Notes under the pieces: generated by a model
Told to the model about the DNA's origin: nothing
The model's database searches: none
What the model saw: only the letters and a program-made list of their open reading frames with translations
Shown here: piece after piece, positions 17,879 through 25,975 of the stretch
Numbering within the stretch: the stretch's first letter is position 1
How the letters are laid out: every line of letters starts with the position of its first letter
Made by a program: the position numbers and the translations under genes
DNA from: Bryobacterales bacterium
GTDB lineage: Bacteria; Acidobacteriota; Terriglobia; Bryobacterales; Bryobacteraceae
DNA: 45,331 nt
NCBI GenBank assembly: GCA_025350625.1
Contig: JANXXL010000155.1
Coordinates: 1 to 45,331 of the forward strand
Reading direction: 5' to 3'

Positions 17879-20800
17879 ATGAATCCTAATAAACGCCAGC
17901 AATTAGAGGAGGCGCTGAGCCAGCGCATCCTGATTATCGACGGCGCCATGGGCACCATGCTCCAGGCGCATAACCCCACTGCGGCCGATTTCGGGGGCGC
18001 GGCGCTCGAAAACTGTAACGAAAACCTCAGCCTGACGCGCCCGGATTGGATTCGCGATATCCACTGCAAATATCTCGAAGCGGGCGCCGACATTATCGAA
18101 ACCAATAGCTTCCAAGGGTCGCCTATCGTGTTAGCCGAGTTCGGGTTGGCCGGGCAAACTCGCGAGCTGAACGTGGCGTCGGCGCGACTGGCACGCCAAG
18201 CGGCCGACGAATTTTCGACCCCGCAGAAGCCCCGTTTTGTAGCCGGCTCCATCGGACCCACCACCAAATCGCTTACTCTGCGGGGCGATGTGAGTTTCCA
18301 GCAGTTGCGGGACAGCTACTACGAGCAGGCCAAGGCGCTAGTCGAAGGTGGCGTGGATTTTCTGCTGTTTGAAACCGGATTTGACACCCGAAACATTAAA
18401 TCCGGCGTGGTGGCCACCCAGCAATTGGAGCACGAGCTTGGCCACCGCATACCCATCATGATCTCCGGCACGATCGAGCGCTGGGGAGCCATGCTGGCAG
18501 GCCAGCCGGTCGACGCCTTCTATGCCTCGGTAGCCCACGCCGACCTGCTCGCCATCGGACTCAACTGCGCCACCGGCCCCGACCTGATGACGGACCATAT
18601 TCGCACGCTGGCGCAGATGGCCTCGACGCGTATTTCCTGCTATCCCAACGCCGGATTGCCCAACGAGGATGATCAGTATCTGGAAACCCCCGAATCGCTG
18701 GCCCACCAGCTCTCGAAGTTCGTCGAGCATGGCTGGCTGAACATCGTGGGCGGCTGCTGCGGGACAACACCCGCTCACATTCGCGCCATGGCTCAAATGG
18801 CGGAGGGCCGCCGTCCCCACGCCGTCAACCCGCCGTCGCATCGCTCCTATTATTCGGGAGTCGATCTGGTCGAGGCTGAATACAGCAATCGTCCCTTGAT
18901 CGTTGGCGAGCGCACCAACGTCATCGGGTCACGCCTGTTTAAGAAAATGATCGCCGAGGAGAAGTGGGAGGAAGCCAGCGAAATCGCGCGCTGGCAAGTC
19001 AAGAACGGCGCTCATATCATCGATGTCTGCCTGCAGACCTCAGACCGCGAAGAGCTGAACGACATCGACCCGTTCTATGCAAAGCTGATGCCTAAGATCA
19101 AGGCTCCGGTAATGGTTGATACCACCGACCCCAAGGCCATCGAGCGAGCGCTCGTGTGGTGCCAGGGCAAGAGCATCATCAATTCCATCAATCTCGAAGA
19201 CGGCGAAGAAAAGTTCGAGCTTGTGTGCCCGTTGGCGCGAGCTTATGGCGCGGCGCTGATCGTCGGCACCATCGACGAAGATAAACTGCAAGCCCAAGCC
19301 TTCACCAGAGAGCGTAAGCTGGCCGTGGCCCAGCGCTCCGTACAGCTTCTAACCGACAAATACGGCATCGCGCCCGAGGACATTATCATCGACACCCTGG
19401 TCTTTCCCTGCGCCACTGGTGACGAAAACTACATCGGGGGAGCAGTAGAGACCATCCACGCGATCCGGATGGTGAAGGAAGAAATCCCCTTCGTTAAAAC
19501 CGTGTTGGGTGTCTCCAACATCTCTTTCGGCCTCCCCGCGGCGGCCCGCGAAGTGGTGAATTCAGTGTTTCTTTACCACGCGACGAAAGCCGGGTTAGAC
19601 CTGGCGATCGTCAATGCCGAACGCCTGGAAAGGTTCGCGTCGCTGCCTGACGAAGAGCGGCGGTTGGCCGAGGATTTGCTGTTTAACACGCCGCCTTCGC
19701 ATATTCCCGCTCCAGAGGACTGGCGCGAGCAGACTCGCGAACAGAAAATCGCCATCAATCAATTCCACATCGCAGCGATCAGTGAATATTTCCGTCGCAC
19801 GGGCCATAAACCACGGCAAACCATCGCGGAATTGCCGCTGGATGAGCGCCTCGCCCGCTACATCATCGAAGGCACCAAGGACGGCTTGATCCCGGACCTC
19901 GAGCTAAAGCGGCAAGAGGGCGCAAAGCCCCTTGATATTATTAACGGCCCATTGATGGACGGTATGACCGAAGTCGGCCGCCTGTTCAACCTGAATGAGC
20001 TGATCGTGGCGGAGGTGCTGCAGTCGGCCGAGGCCATGAAGGCTGCGGTCACTCACCTCGAACAATTCATGGAGAAAGCCGACACCGCGTCGCGCGGCAA
20101 GATCGTGCTCGCGACAGTCAAGGGCGACGTGCATGACATCGGCAAGAATCTGGTCGAGATCATCCTCGCCAACAACGGCTATCGCGTGATCAACCTGGGC
20201 ATTAAAGTCGCCCCCGATGTTCTGATCGAAGCCTGGCGCGAACACCAGCCCGACGCCATCGGCCTCTCCGGATTGCTGGTTAAGAGCGCGCATCAAATGG
20301 TGACCACCGCCTCCGATTTTCGTGAAAACGGCGTGGATGTTCCATTGCTAGTGGGCGGAGCCGCGCTCTCCGAGCGGTTCGCGAATACCCGCATCGGCCC
20401 GGCCTACGGCGGCCCCACGTTCTACGCTAAGGACGCCATGACCGGCCTCCAGATGATGAACGAGCTGATGGACCCCGCAAGCCGCGATGCCGCGCTGGCC
20501 GGTCACATCTATCTGGCACTGGAGCCGGTAGTGGAAGTCGATCCCGCGACAACCATCGAGCCCGGTACCGCCCGCACTTCCAGAGTACGCACAGATATCC
20601 CGATTCCCACCGTGCCCAGCCTGGAGCGGCACGTCCGCGATGTCCCCAACCTCCAGGAGCTGTGGAGTTACATGAACCCCTACATGCTCTACGGGCGTCA
20701 TCTGGGATTCAAAGGCAACTTCGAAAAACTGCTGCAGGCGCGCGATCCCAAGGCACTCGAACTCTACCAGGACGTCGAGGCCGTCAAGGAGAAAGCCGCG

Positions 20801-21403
20801 CAGTTTCTGCGGCCGCGCGCCGTGTGGCAGTTCTTTGAAGCGGAACGCCACGGCAACTCGGTGCAGCTCTACGCACCCGGCTGCTCCAACGCGCTTTATA
20901 CGTTTCACTTCCCGCGGCAGGCCAAATCGAATGGCTTGTGTCTGAGCGATTATGTGCTCGATGCGCAATCCGGCCGCCGCGATCATCTGGCGGTGTTCGT
21001 GGTCACGGCGGGCCAAGGTGTCCGGCAGCGTTCCGAAGACGCCAAACACGCCGGCGAATTTTTCCTGGCTCATGGTCTCCAGGCCTTGGCGATCGAAACC
21101 GCCGAAGCCTGCGCCGAGTGGCTGCACCGCCGCATTCGCGAAGACTGGGGTTTCGCCGATCCACCCGAGATGACCATGCAGGAGCGCTTCACCTCGCGCT
21201 ACCGCGGCAAGCGCTACAGCCCAGGCTACCCGGCATGCCCGAACCTCGAAGACCAGCAGGGCATCTTTACACTTCTGCGTCCCTACGAAATCGGCGTCGA
21301 GCTGACCGAAGGCTTTATGATGGACCCCGAAGCCAGCGTCAGCGCGCTGGTGTTCCATCACCCCGATTGCGCCTACTTCAACGCCGCCGAATCGCGGGAG
21401 TGA
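17879..21403 (+). CDS. metH: Cobalamin-dependent methionine synthase
   Basis: Full-length MetH of 1174 residues. The homocysteine domain (about 1-310) has zinc cysteines in NCATG and at Cys293/Cys294 of GGCCGTTPAH. The pterin domain (about 335-620) starts VGERTNVIGS. The B12 cap and Rossmann domains (about 640-880) carry the cobalt ligand His752 in GDVHDIGKN, followed by INLGIKV and SGLLVKS. The SAM-binding activation domain (about 920-1174) includes RYSPGYPACPNLEDQ. It transfers the methyl group of 5-methyltetrahydrofolate to homocysteine. No ribosome-binding site is evident. Only 26 bases separate it from the largest tsaC frame, so a cobalamin riboswitch cannot fit. The 3' end overlaps the convergent barrel gene by 26 bases. 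Confidence 0.97.
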   Translation: MNPNKRQQLEEALSQRILIIDGAMGTMLQAHNPTAADFGGAALENCNENLSLTRPDWIRDIHCKYLEAGADIIETNSFQGSPIVLAEFGLAGQTRELNVASARLARQAADEFSTPQKPRFVAGSIGPTTKSLTLRGDVSFQQLRDSYYEQAKALVEGGVDFLLFETGFDTRNIKSGVVATQQLEHELGHRIPIMISGTIERWGAMLAGQPVDAFYASVAHADLLAIGLNCATGPDLMTDHIRTLAQMASTRISCYPNAGLPNEDDQYLETPESLAHQLSKFVEHGWLNIVGGCCGTTPAHIRAMAQMAEGRRPHAVNPPSHRSYYSGVDLVEAEYSNRPLIVGERTNVIGSRLFKKMIAEEKWEEASEIARWQVKNGAHIIDVCLQTSDREELNDIDPFYAKLMPKIKAPVMVDTTDPKAIERALVWCQGKSIINSINLEDGEEKFELVCPLARAYGAALIVGTIDEDKLQAQAFTRERKLAVAQRSVQLLTDKYGIAPEDIIIDTLVFPCATGDENYIGGAVETIHAIRMVKEEIPFVKTVLGVSNISFGLPAAAREVVNSVFLYHATKAGLDLAIVNAERLERFASLPDEERRLAEDLLFNTPPSHIPAPEDWREQTREQKIAINQFHIAAISEYFRRTGHKPRQTIAELPLDERLARYIIEGTKDGLIPDLELKRQEGAKPLDIINGPLMDGMTEVGRLFNLNELIVAEVLQSAEAMKAAVTHLEQFMEKADTASRGKIVLATVKGDVHDIGKNLVEIILANNGYRVINLGIKVAPDVLIEAWREHQPDAIGLSGLLVKSAHQMVTTASDFRENGVDVPLLVGGAALSERFANTRIGPAYGGPTFYAKDAMTGLQMMNELMDPASRDAALAGHIYLALEPVVEVDPATTIEPGTARTSRVRTDIPIPTVPSLERHVRDVPNLQELWSYMNPYMLYGRHLGFKGNFEKLLQARDPKALELYQDVEAVKEKAAQFLRPRAVWQFFEAERHGNSVQLYAPGCSNALYTFHFPRQAKSNGLCLSDYVLDAQSGRRDHLAVFVVTAGQGVRQRSEDAKHAGEFFLAHGLQALAIETAEACAEWLHRRIREDWGFADPPEMTMQERFTSRYRGKRYSPGYPACPNLEDQQGIFTLLRPYEIGVELTEGFMMDPEASVSALVFHHPDCAYFNAAESRE

Positions 21404-22259
21404 CCGGATCTTCCGGCTCAATGAAATCGCTGCTGTGCCGTTTCGGACCGATCAGAAATTGAAAACCCAACTCGGCAATCCAACTGGGCTGGCGATTAGA
21501 CGGAGTGATCTTTAGAAATGTCCGGCCTGCCATTCCCATGAGCCGGATCGATTCATTCTTGACCAGCGGAATGCGCGTCCCGATGCCGAGTGTAGTTTCA
21601 CGCGTCTTTGGTTCCCCAGCGATGGCCTTTACGTCCTGCTGATCGTAGAATTCGCCGAAGAGTTCGACCTTATTTCCGAACTCGTGACCCACGATGAAAC
21701 CCCGTATCCACGAGTCCGGAACCCGGTTATTGCCAAACCAGCGCCCCACTTCTCCACTGACACGAATCGGCCCTAGTTTCGCGTTCCCTTCGAGAGGAAG
21801 GAGAAATTGCGGACCCGCCTCCACAATTTCGCGCGCCACCGAGCGAGTCGGGTTATTCAGTAGGAATTGCGGGTAGACCGACAGACCGAAAATCGATTCC
21901 CGTTCACCTCTTAGACCCTTCTGTGATCTGGGATGATGCGCATAAAAGCGATATTTAACGCCTAGCAGCGAGTTTCCCAGCCCCGCTGCAACATGCTGCG
22001 GATCCCCCCGGTCTTCGGCAACGCTCAATGGCACTTCGTATTTCAGTTGAATACGATGTCCCAAACCATAATTCAAGTCGATGTTAGGAACCTCATATGC
22101 GCCTGCGAAACGATTGCGCTCCCCGGTAGCAACCACGTTTATTTCCCAATGATTGTTACCCGGGGTGTCGGGATCGTCGGAGCGAAAGGGCGGTCCTCCC
22201 TGAGCACAGGCTATCGGGGAGAAGAGTGCGGCAATCACCGCCAGGCCCAGGAACCACAT
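21378..22259 (-). CDS. Exported beta-barrel-like protein (Phenol_MetA_deg-like)
   Basis: About 293 residues with a cleavable signal peptide ending near IACAQ. The mature N-terminus GGPPFRSDDPDTPGNNHWEIN followed by PNIDLNYGLGHRIQLKYEVP resembles PF13557-type outer-membrane proteins, and the rest alternates strand-like segments. Probably a small outer-membrane channel or surface barrel; its substrate is unknown. ATG 22259 has AAAGGTGG 9 bases upstream; a GTG at 22271 is an alternative. It lies 14 bases after the MetF-fusion gene on the same strand and may share its transcript. Its 3' end is antisense to the last 26 bases of metH. Confidence 0.72.
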   Translation of the reverse strand: MWFLGLAVIAALFSPIACAQGGPPFRSDDPDTPGNNHWEINVVATGERNRFAGAYEVPNIDLNYGLGHRIQLKYEVPLSVAEDRGDPQHVAAGLGNSLLGVKYRFYAHHPRSQKGLRGERESIFGLSVYPQFLLNNPTRSVAREIVEAGPQFLLPLEGNAKLGPIRVSGEVGRWFGNNRVPDSWIRGFIVGHEFGNKVELFGEFYDQQDVKAIAGEPKTRETTLGIGTRIPLVKNESIRLMGMAGRTFLKITPSNRQPSWIAELGFQFLIGPKRHSSDFIEPEDPVTPAIRRR

Positions 22260-22273
22260 CGCCGCAGCCACCT

Positions 22274-24139
22274 TTAAGTGATCGCCTGCGCCACTTCGAT
22301 AGCCATCTCGTACCGCCCGAAGGGGGCGCTCAACTGCACGCCCGCGGTCAATGGACGGACTCTCTGCACCATCTCCCGGGCAATAGCGACACCGGCAGCG
22401 CGTGCGGTCTCTGCGTTTTCGGCTGTGCGCATGCGGTCCATGTATTCCTGGGGCACGGGTACACGGAGTTCGTTCACCATAAATTCAGCGTTGCGAAAAC
22501 TGGTGAGCGGCCAGACGCCGGCGATTACTGGAATCCCATACTGCTCCGTCCTTCGGAGAAACACTTCGAGCAGCCGCAGATCGAATACCGGCTGAGTCAC
22601 AAAGTATTCCGCGCCCGCTTCCACCTTCTTCTCAATGCGCCGCAGTTCTTCGTCCAGATGAAGCGAGCCGGGGTTAGCGCCGGCACCCACCAGCAGGGAG
22701 GTCTGCGAGCCCATGGCGTTCCCGCCTAAATCTAGTCCCCGATTTAAATTGCTGGCGATGCGGACCAGACCGATGGCGTCCACATCGAAAACCGCGGTCG
22801 CGTCGGGATAGGTTCCCATGCGCGGCGGATCGCCGGTGATGCAGATCAAATTCCGCACTCCGGCGGCATGCGATCCCAATAGCTCGCTTTGGATACTCAA
22901 AATGTTGCGGTCGCGGCAGCAGACGTGCAGCACTGTTTCGATACCGGCATGCTGCTGGATTAATTGGCAGGTGACCTGGGCGCTCAGGCGGGCGCTGGCG
23001 CGCGGGCCGTCGGGCACGTTGATGCAGTCAATCCCGGCATCTTTGCACAATTTGGCGCCGGCAATTTCGCTGGCTGGGTCAACGCCTTTGGGAGGCAGGA
23101 TCTCCACAAACGTAACGAAGCGGCCGGCGGCGAGTTTTGCGCCCAAGCCACTGCGATCCACCAGCGGGATGGCCGGTTGCGCGTGCGGCGCCACGGGCGG
23201 TTCTTCAACCTGTGCCCGGAGTGACCGCCCGCCAGGCTGGAAACTGCGCGCCTCGTTGCGAATGTCTTTGATATGCGCAGGCGTTGTGCCGCAGCATCCG
23301 CCTACGATCTTCACGCCGGCCTGCAAGAACCGGCGCGCATACTGCGCCATATATTCCGGCGAGCATAAATACAGGTTACGGCCCTCCACAGTGACCGGTT
23401 GGCCCGCGTTGGGCATCACGCTGAGCGGCTTATTGGTCAGCGGCACCATAGCCTCGATTCCTTCGAGCAACACGCGGGGACCCGACGAACAATTAAGGCC
23501 GATCACATCCACCGGCCATTGCGTCAGCGCCAGCGCGATGGTTGCCGCTGAAGTCCCATCTTCCAACTTTCCATCGTCTTCGATGGCCACTTGGGCGATC
23601 AAAGGCATTTGACGCCCCGCTGCCTCGCGCACCGCCAGCACCGCTTCACGCAATTCGTCCAGGTCGCGGAAGGTCTCGAGAATGATCAGATCCGCTCCCG
23701 CTTCGGCGAGCGCGGCCGCTTGTTCCCGGAACAGTTCGCGCGCCTCCGCGAAACTCACCGGACCCAATGGCTCCAGGCGGACTCCCAAGGGACCCATCGC
23801 TCCCGCGACGAACGCCTGATCCCGCGCCACTTCCCGCGCGATGCGCACGCCTGCCTGGTTAATCTGGCCCAGTTTCTCGGCAAACCCGAACCCGGCCAGG
23901 CGCTTGCGATTGGCGCCATAGGTGTTGGTTTCTATGATTTCGGCGCCCGCGCGCACATATTCTTGATGGATGTCCCGGATCAATGCGGGCAACGAAAGGT
24001 TCAGTTCGTCATAACAGCGGTTGAGGAAAATTCCCTTGCCATAAAGAGCCGTGCCCATGGCTCCGTCGGCCACCAGTATGCGATGGAGAAGCGCCTCTTT
24101 GAATTCCGCACTGCGGTTTTGGATTACAGAAACTCCCAT
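22274..24139 (-). CDS. Homocysteine S-methyltransferase / 5,10-methylenetetrahydrofolate reductase fusion
   Basis: A 621-residue two-domain enzyme like Bacillus YitJ. Residues about 1-300 form a homocysteine methyltransferase barrel with DGAMGTALY, TNTYGANR and the zinc cysteines Cys217 (NCSSGP) and Cys282/Cys283 (GGCCGTTPAH). Residues about 335-621 form a MetF-type flavin reductase, with EILPPKGVDP, LICITGDPP, VGAGANPG and FVTQPVFD. It would make 5-methyltetrahydrofolate and methylate homocysteine without B12 or supply the cofactor to MetH. ATG 24139 is chosen for the AAGAGG just upstream; the open frame extends to 24298 but would run into the next gene. Together with metH it gives two homocysteine methyltransferase modules in one locus. 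Confidence 0.93.
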   Translation of the reverse strand: MGVSVIQNRSAEFKEALLHRILVADGAMGTALYGKGIFLNRCYDELNLSLPALIRDIHQEYVRAGAEIIETNTYGANRKRLAGFGFAEKLGQINQAGVRIAREVARDQAFVAGAMGPLGVRLEPLGPVSFAEARELFREQAAALAEAGADLIILETFRDLDELREAVLAVREAAGRQMPLIAQVAIEDDGKLEDGTSAATIALALTQWPVDVIGLNCSSGPRVLLEGIEAMVPLTNKPLSVMPNAGQPVTVEGRNLYLCSPEYMAQYARRFLQAGVKIVGGCCGTTPAHIKDIRNEARSFQPGGRSLRAQVEEPPVAPHAQPAIPLVDRSGLGAKLAAGRFVTFVEILPPKGVDPASEIAGAKLCKDAGIDCINVPDGPRASARLSAQVTCQLIQQHAGIETVLHVCCRDRNILSIQSELLGSHAAGVRNLICITGDPPRMGTYPDATAVFDVDAIGLVRIASNLNRGLDLGGNAMGSQTSLLVGAGANPGSLHLDEELRRIEKKVEAGAEYFVTQPVFDLRLLEVFLRRTEQYGIPVIAGVWPLTSFRNAEFMVNELRVPVPQEYMDRMRTAENAETARAAGVAIAREMVQRVRPLTAGVQLSAPFGRYEMAIEVAQAIT

Positions 24140-24182
24140 GGGCCTCTTTAAGGTAGAGCTATATCTAACAATACCGCGACCG

Positions 24183-25016
24183 TCAATGCCAATCGGGAAA
24201 CAGCGGCGTGCGCCCGTGACGGCAAGCTTCGAGCAGATCCACCACTTGTTTCCGGCGGCGAAGTAACTGCTCGCACAATTGGCTGAGCGCCGCTTCATCC
24301 TCCGCTACCCACGCCGGGGGGATTTGCTTCAACGCCTGATCTATCACGGCCTCCGGAAAATGGACAATGCGATCGAGCCACGGCTGGAAATCGTCCAGGC
24401 CGCGCACGCCATGATAAACCAGTGGCCGGAAGTATAGCCCCTGGAGCGGGGAACTGCCAAAACGCCAATGCGGTCCATCGAAGACGAATCCTTGATCCAC
24501 CATCTGCGCCACAAATCCCAGGCGCTGCGGATGGGCCTCGAAAGCCGGAAGCCATTCGCGCAGGCGCGCACGAAAAAAAATCGCTTGGCGAGAGTCTGCG
24601 TTTCCCATCCACTGATCGAAGGCCAGCATTCCTAGAAAATCCTGGCGATTTTCTACCTGTCCCAGCAAGGTATCGGGCAGAAAATCGTAAACTACCAGAC
24701 GCGCCGGGTCGCCTGGAAACCGTGAGCCGAAGTGCCAGCCCAGCTCGACAGGTTGCCGCCGGGAACCCAGTTCCAGATATACTCCCGGGTTTTCATCGAG
24801 GAAGGTTTGCGTGACCTGGATCACCGCCGCCGCAGGCGTCGAGATACCCAGGTAGCGCAGGAACACCGATCCGATCCATTCATTGATCAGAATGCGGCGG
24901 TGCTGCGGATTGTTGAGAAACTTGACCACATAGCAATGGCCGTCGGCCGCTTCGATCAAATGTGCCTGGGCCCCTCCCCGCATCTTGCGGATCAGGCGGC
25001 GTGCGTCGACCGGCAT
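24183..25016 (-). CDS. HipA-like kinase-fold protein (HipA_2 type)
   Basis: A 277-residue protein. The N-terminus RKMRGGAQAHLIEAADGHCYVVKF resembles a nucleotide-binding loop with the ATP-contacting Lys. ILINEWIGSVFLRYLGI follows, then FDQWMGNADSRQAIF in the place of the HipA catalytic loop, and MVDQGFVF as the metal-binding Asp segment. This matches the compact HipA-like kinases without the N-terminal HipA domain. No HipB-like antitoxin is adjacent, so a toxin role is not supported. The target is unknown. ATG 25016 has no ribosome-binding site. It is followed after 43 bases by the homocysteine methyltransferase/MetF gene. Confidence 0.75.
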   Translation of the reverse strand: MPVDARRLIRKMRGGAQAHLIEAADGHCYVVKFLNNPQHRRILINEWIGSVFLRYLGISTPAAAVIQVTQTFLDENPGVYLELGSRRQPVELGWHFGSRFPGDPARLVVYDFLPDTLLGQVENRQDFLGMLAFDQWMGNADSRQAIFFRARLREWLPAFEAHPQRLGFVAQMVDQGFVFDGPHWRFGSSPLQGLYFRPLVYHGVRGLDDFQPWLDRIVHFPEAVIDQALKQIPPAWVAEDEAALSQLCEQLLRRRKQVVDLLEACRHGRTPLFPDWH

Positions 25017-25078
25017 TAAGGAGGGGATGATCTATCCGGCACGGGCGTTGGCCTAAATGCAGTACTCTAAATAATTAT

Positions 25079-25300
25079 ATGACGGACGATAAAGACATCA
25101 CGCCACGACCCGCCCCCGGCGGTGGATCGAGCAAAGAAGAAGTAGCCCTGGAGCTGATGAAGTTCATCGCCGGCACCACGGGCTACGGTAAGGCTTCCGG
25201 AGGCGCTGGTTTTGGCGGGAAAGCTCCCAAAACACCCGACGAACAAGTGGATGCTCTGCTTCACCTGTACGAACGTTGCCGCTCGGTTGTTGCGAAGTAG
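25079..25300 (+). CDS. Small hypothetical protein, 73 residues
   Basis: Not recognised. The protein is hydrophilic, with a Gly/Pro-rich start, a helix (EEVALELMKFIAGTTGYGK), a glycine-rich linker (GGAGFGGKAP), and a second helix (DEQVDALLHLYERCRSVVAK). The ordered layout and clean ATG suggest a real gene. No ribosome-binding site precedes the ATG, only AT-rich sequence (TAAATAATTAT), so it may be leaderless. It is divergent from the HipA-like gene and convergent with the histone-like gene, 9 bases away. Confidence 0.6.
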   Translation: MTDDKDITPRPAPGGGSSKEEVALELMKFIAGTTGYGKASGGAGFGGKAPKTPDEQVDALLHLYERCRSVVAK

Positions 25301-25309
25301 GCGCTGCCG

Positions 25310-25864
25310 CTAGCGCTTCCTGCCGCCCTTTTTCTTCGCCGCTTTCTTGGGTGAGGACTTCTTCTTGGGAGCGGCCTTCTTCTTGGGTGCAGCCTTCTTC
25401 TTGGGGGCCGCCTTCTTGGCAGCTTTCTTGGGAACGGTCCGCTTCACGGCCTTCTTGACTGCCTTTTTCGCGGCCTTTTTGGGGGCAGCCTTCTTCTTCG
25501 CAACTACCTTTTTGGCGGCCTTCTTCACTGCTTTTTTCGCCGGAGCACTCTTGGCGGCTACTTTTTTGGGCGCAGCTTTCTTTGCGGGCGCAGCTTTCGT
25601 CGCAGGTGCATTGGCCTTTTTAACCGGCTTGCGCGCCGGTGGCGCATTTTCTTGCGCAACCAGCACTGGTACTTCCTCTATTTCGACTATCGTGGATTCA
25701 ATGATCGCCGCGGGTGCAGATGGCCGCGGCGTAAACCCTGGGACGGCCAGCTCCTCATCGTCATCGTCGAGACCATAGTCTCCCATATCGTCGTCTAAGC
25801 TGAGTTCGGCGCCCTCATCAAAATCGTCGTCATCCTCTTGGGGCGAAAGCCGGTACTCTATCAT
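25310..25864 (-). CDS. Histone H1-like Lys/Ala-rich protein with acidic N-terminus
   Basis: A 184-residue bipolar protein. Residues 1-45 are very acidic (many Asp/Glu), 46-75 form a Pro/Val linker, and about 77-184 are a Lys-Ala-Pro tail with repeats of the AAPKKK and KKAAKKAV type, like bacterial H1-like nucleoid proteins. The tail would bind DNA or RNA without sequence specificity; the acidic head may mask it or recruit partners. The tail is written in near-identical 18-base repeats (about 25360-25420), prone to slippage. ATG 25864 has AGGAGA about 9 bases upstream. The reverse strand of this low-complexity tract gives a Phe/Ala-rich frame that is a shadow. Confidence 0.82.
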   Translation of the reverse strand: MIEYRLSPQEDDDDFDEGAELSLDDDMGDYGLDDDDEELAVPGFTPRPSAPAAIIESTIVEIEEVPVLVAQENAPPARKPVKKANAPATKAAPAKKAAPKKVAAKSAPAKKAVKKAAKKVVAKKKAAPKKAAKKAVKKAVKRTVPKKAAKKAAPKKKAAPKKKAAPKKKSSPKKAAKKKGGRKR

Positions 25865-25930
25865 GGCCAGGATCTCCTCTGCGGCGGATTCAGAAACCAG
25901 AATATCGCTTTTTCAAGCGAAGGCAAGTGA

Positions 25931-25961
25931 AAAGTGCTCTGCGATGGGACACCTCAGAGCA
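25931..25961 (-). terminator. Rho-independent terminator candidate after mltD
   Basis: Minus-strand TGCTCTG and CAGAGCA form a 7-bp stem around a 13-base loop, followed by CTTTTCAC, about 15 bases past the transglycosylase stop. The T-run is short, so it is moderate at best. Confidence 0.5.
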
Positions 25962-25975
25962 TCGTGGCGGCGTCT

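Noticed and set aside
21407-21419. CCGGATCTTCCGG hairpin as metH terminator
   Set aside because: Short stem, no T-run, and it lies within the convergent barrel gene.
20348-21421. 357-residue reverse-strand open frame
   Set aside because: Antisense to the B12 and activation domains of metH; high GC creates long stop-free frames.
24140-24298. N-terminal extension of the homocysteine methyltransferase/MetF fusion
   Set aside because: Extension would overlap the HipA-like gene; ATG 24139 has a better start signal and fits the family.
25350-25600. Tandem repeats suggestive of a CRISPR array
   Set aside because: The repeats are in-frame coding repeats without unique spacers.
25347-25778. Phe/Ala-rich 143-residue forward frame that looks membrane-like
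   Set aside because: It is the complement of the Lys/Ala repeats of the histone-like gene; the hydrophobic pattern is a codon artefact.
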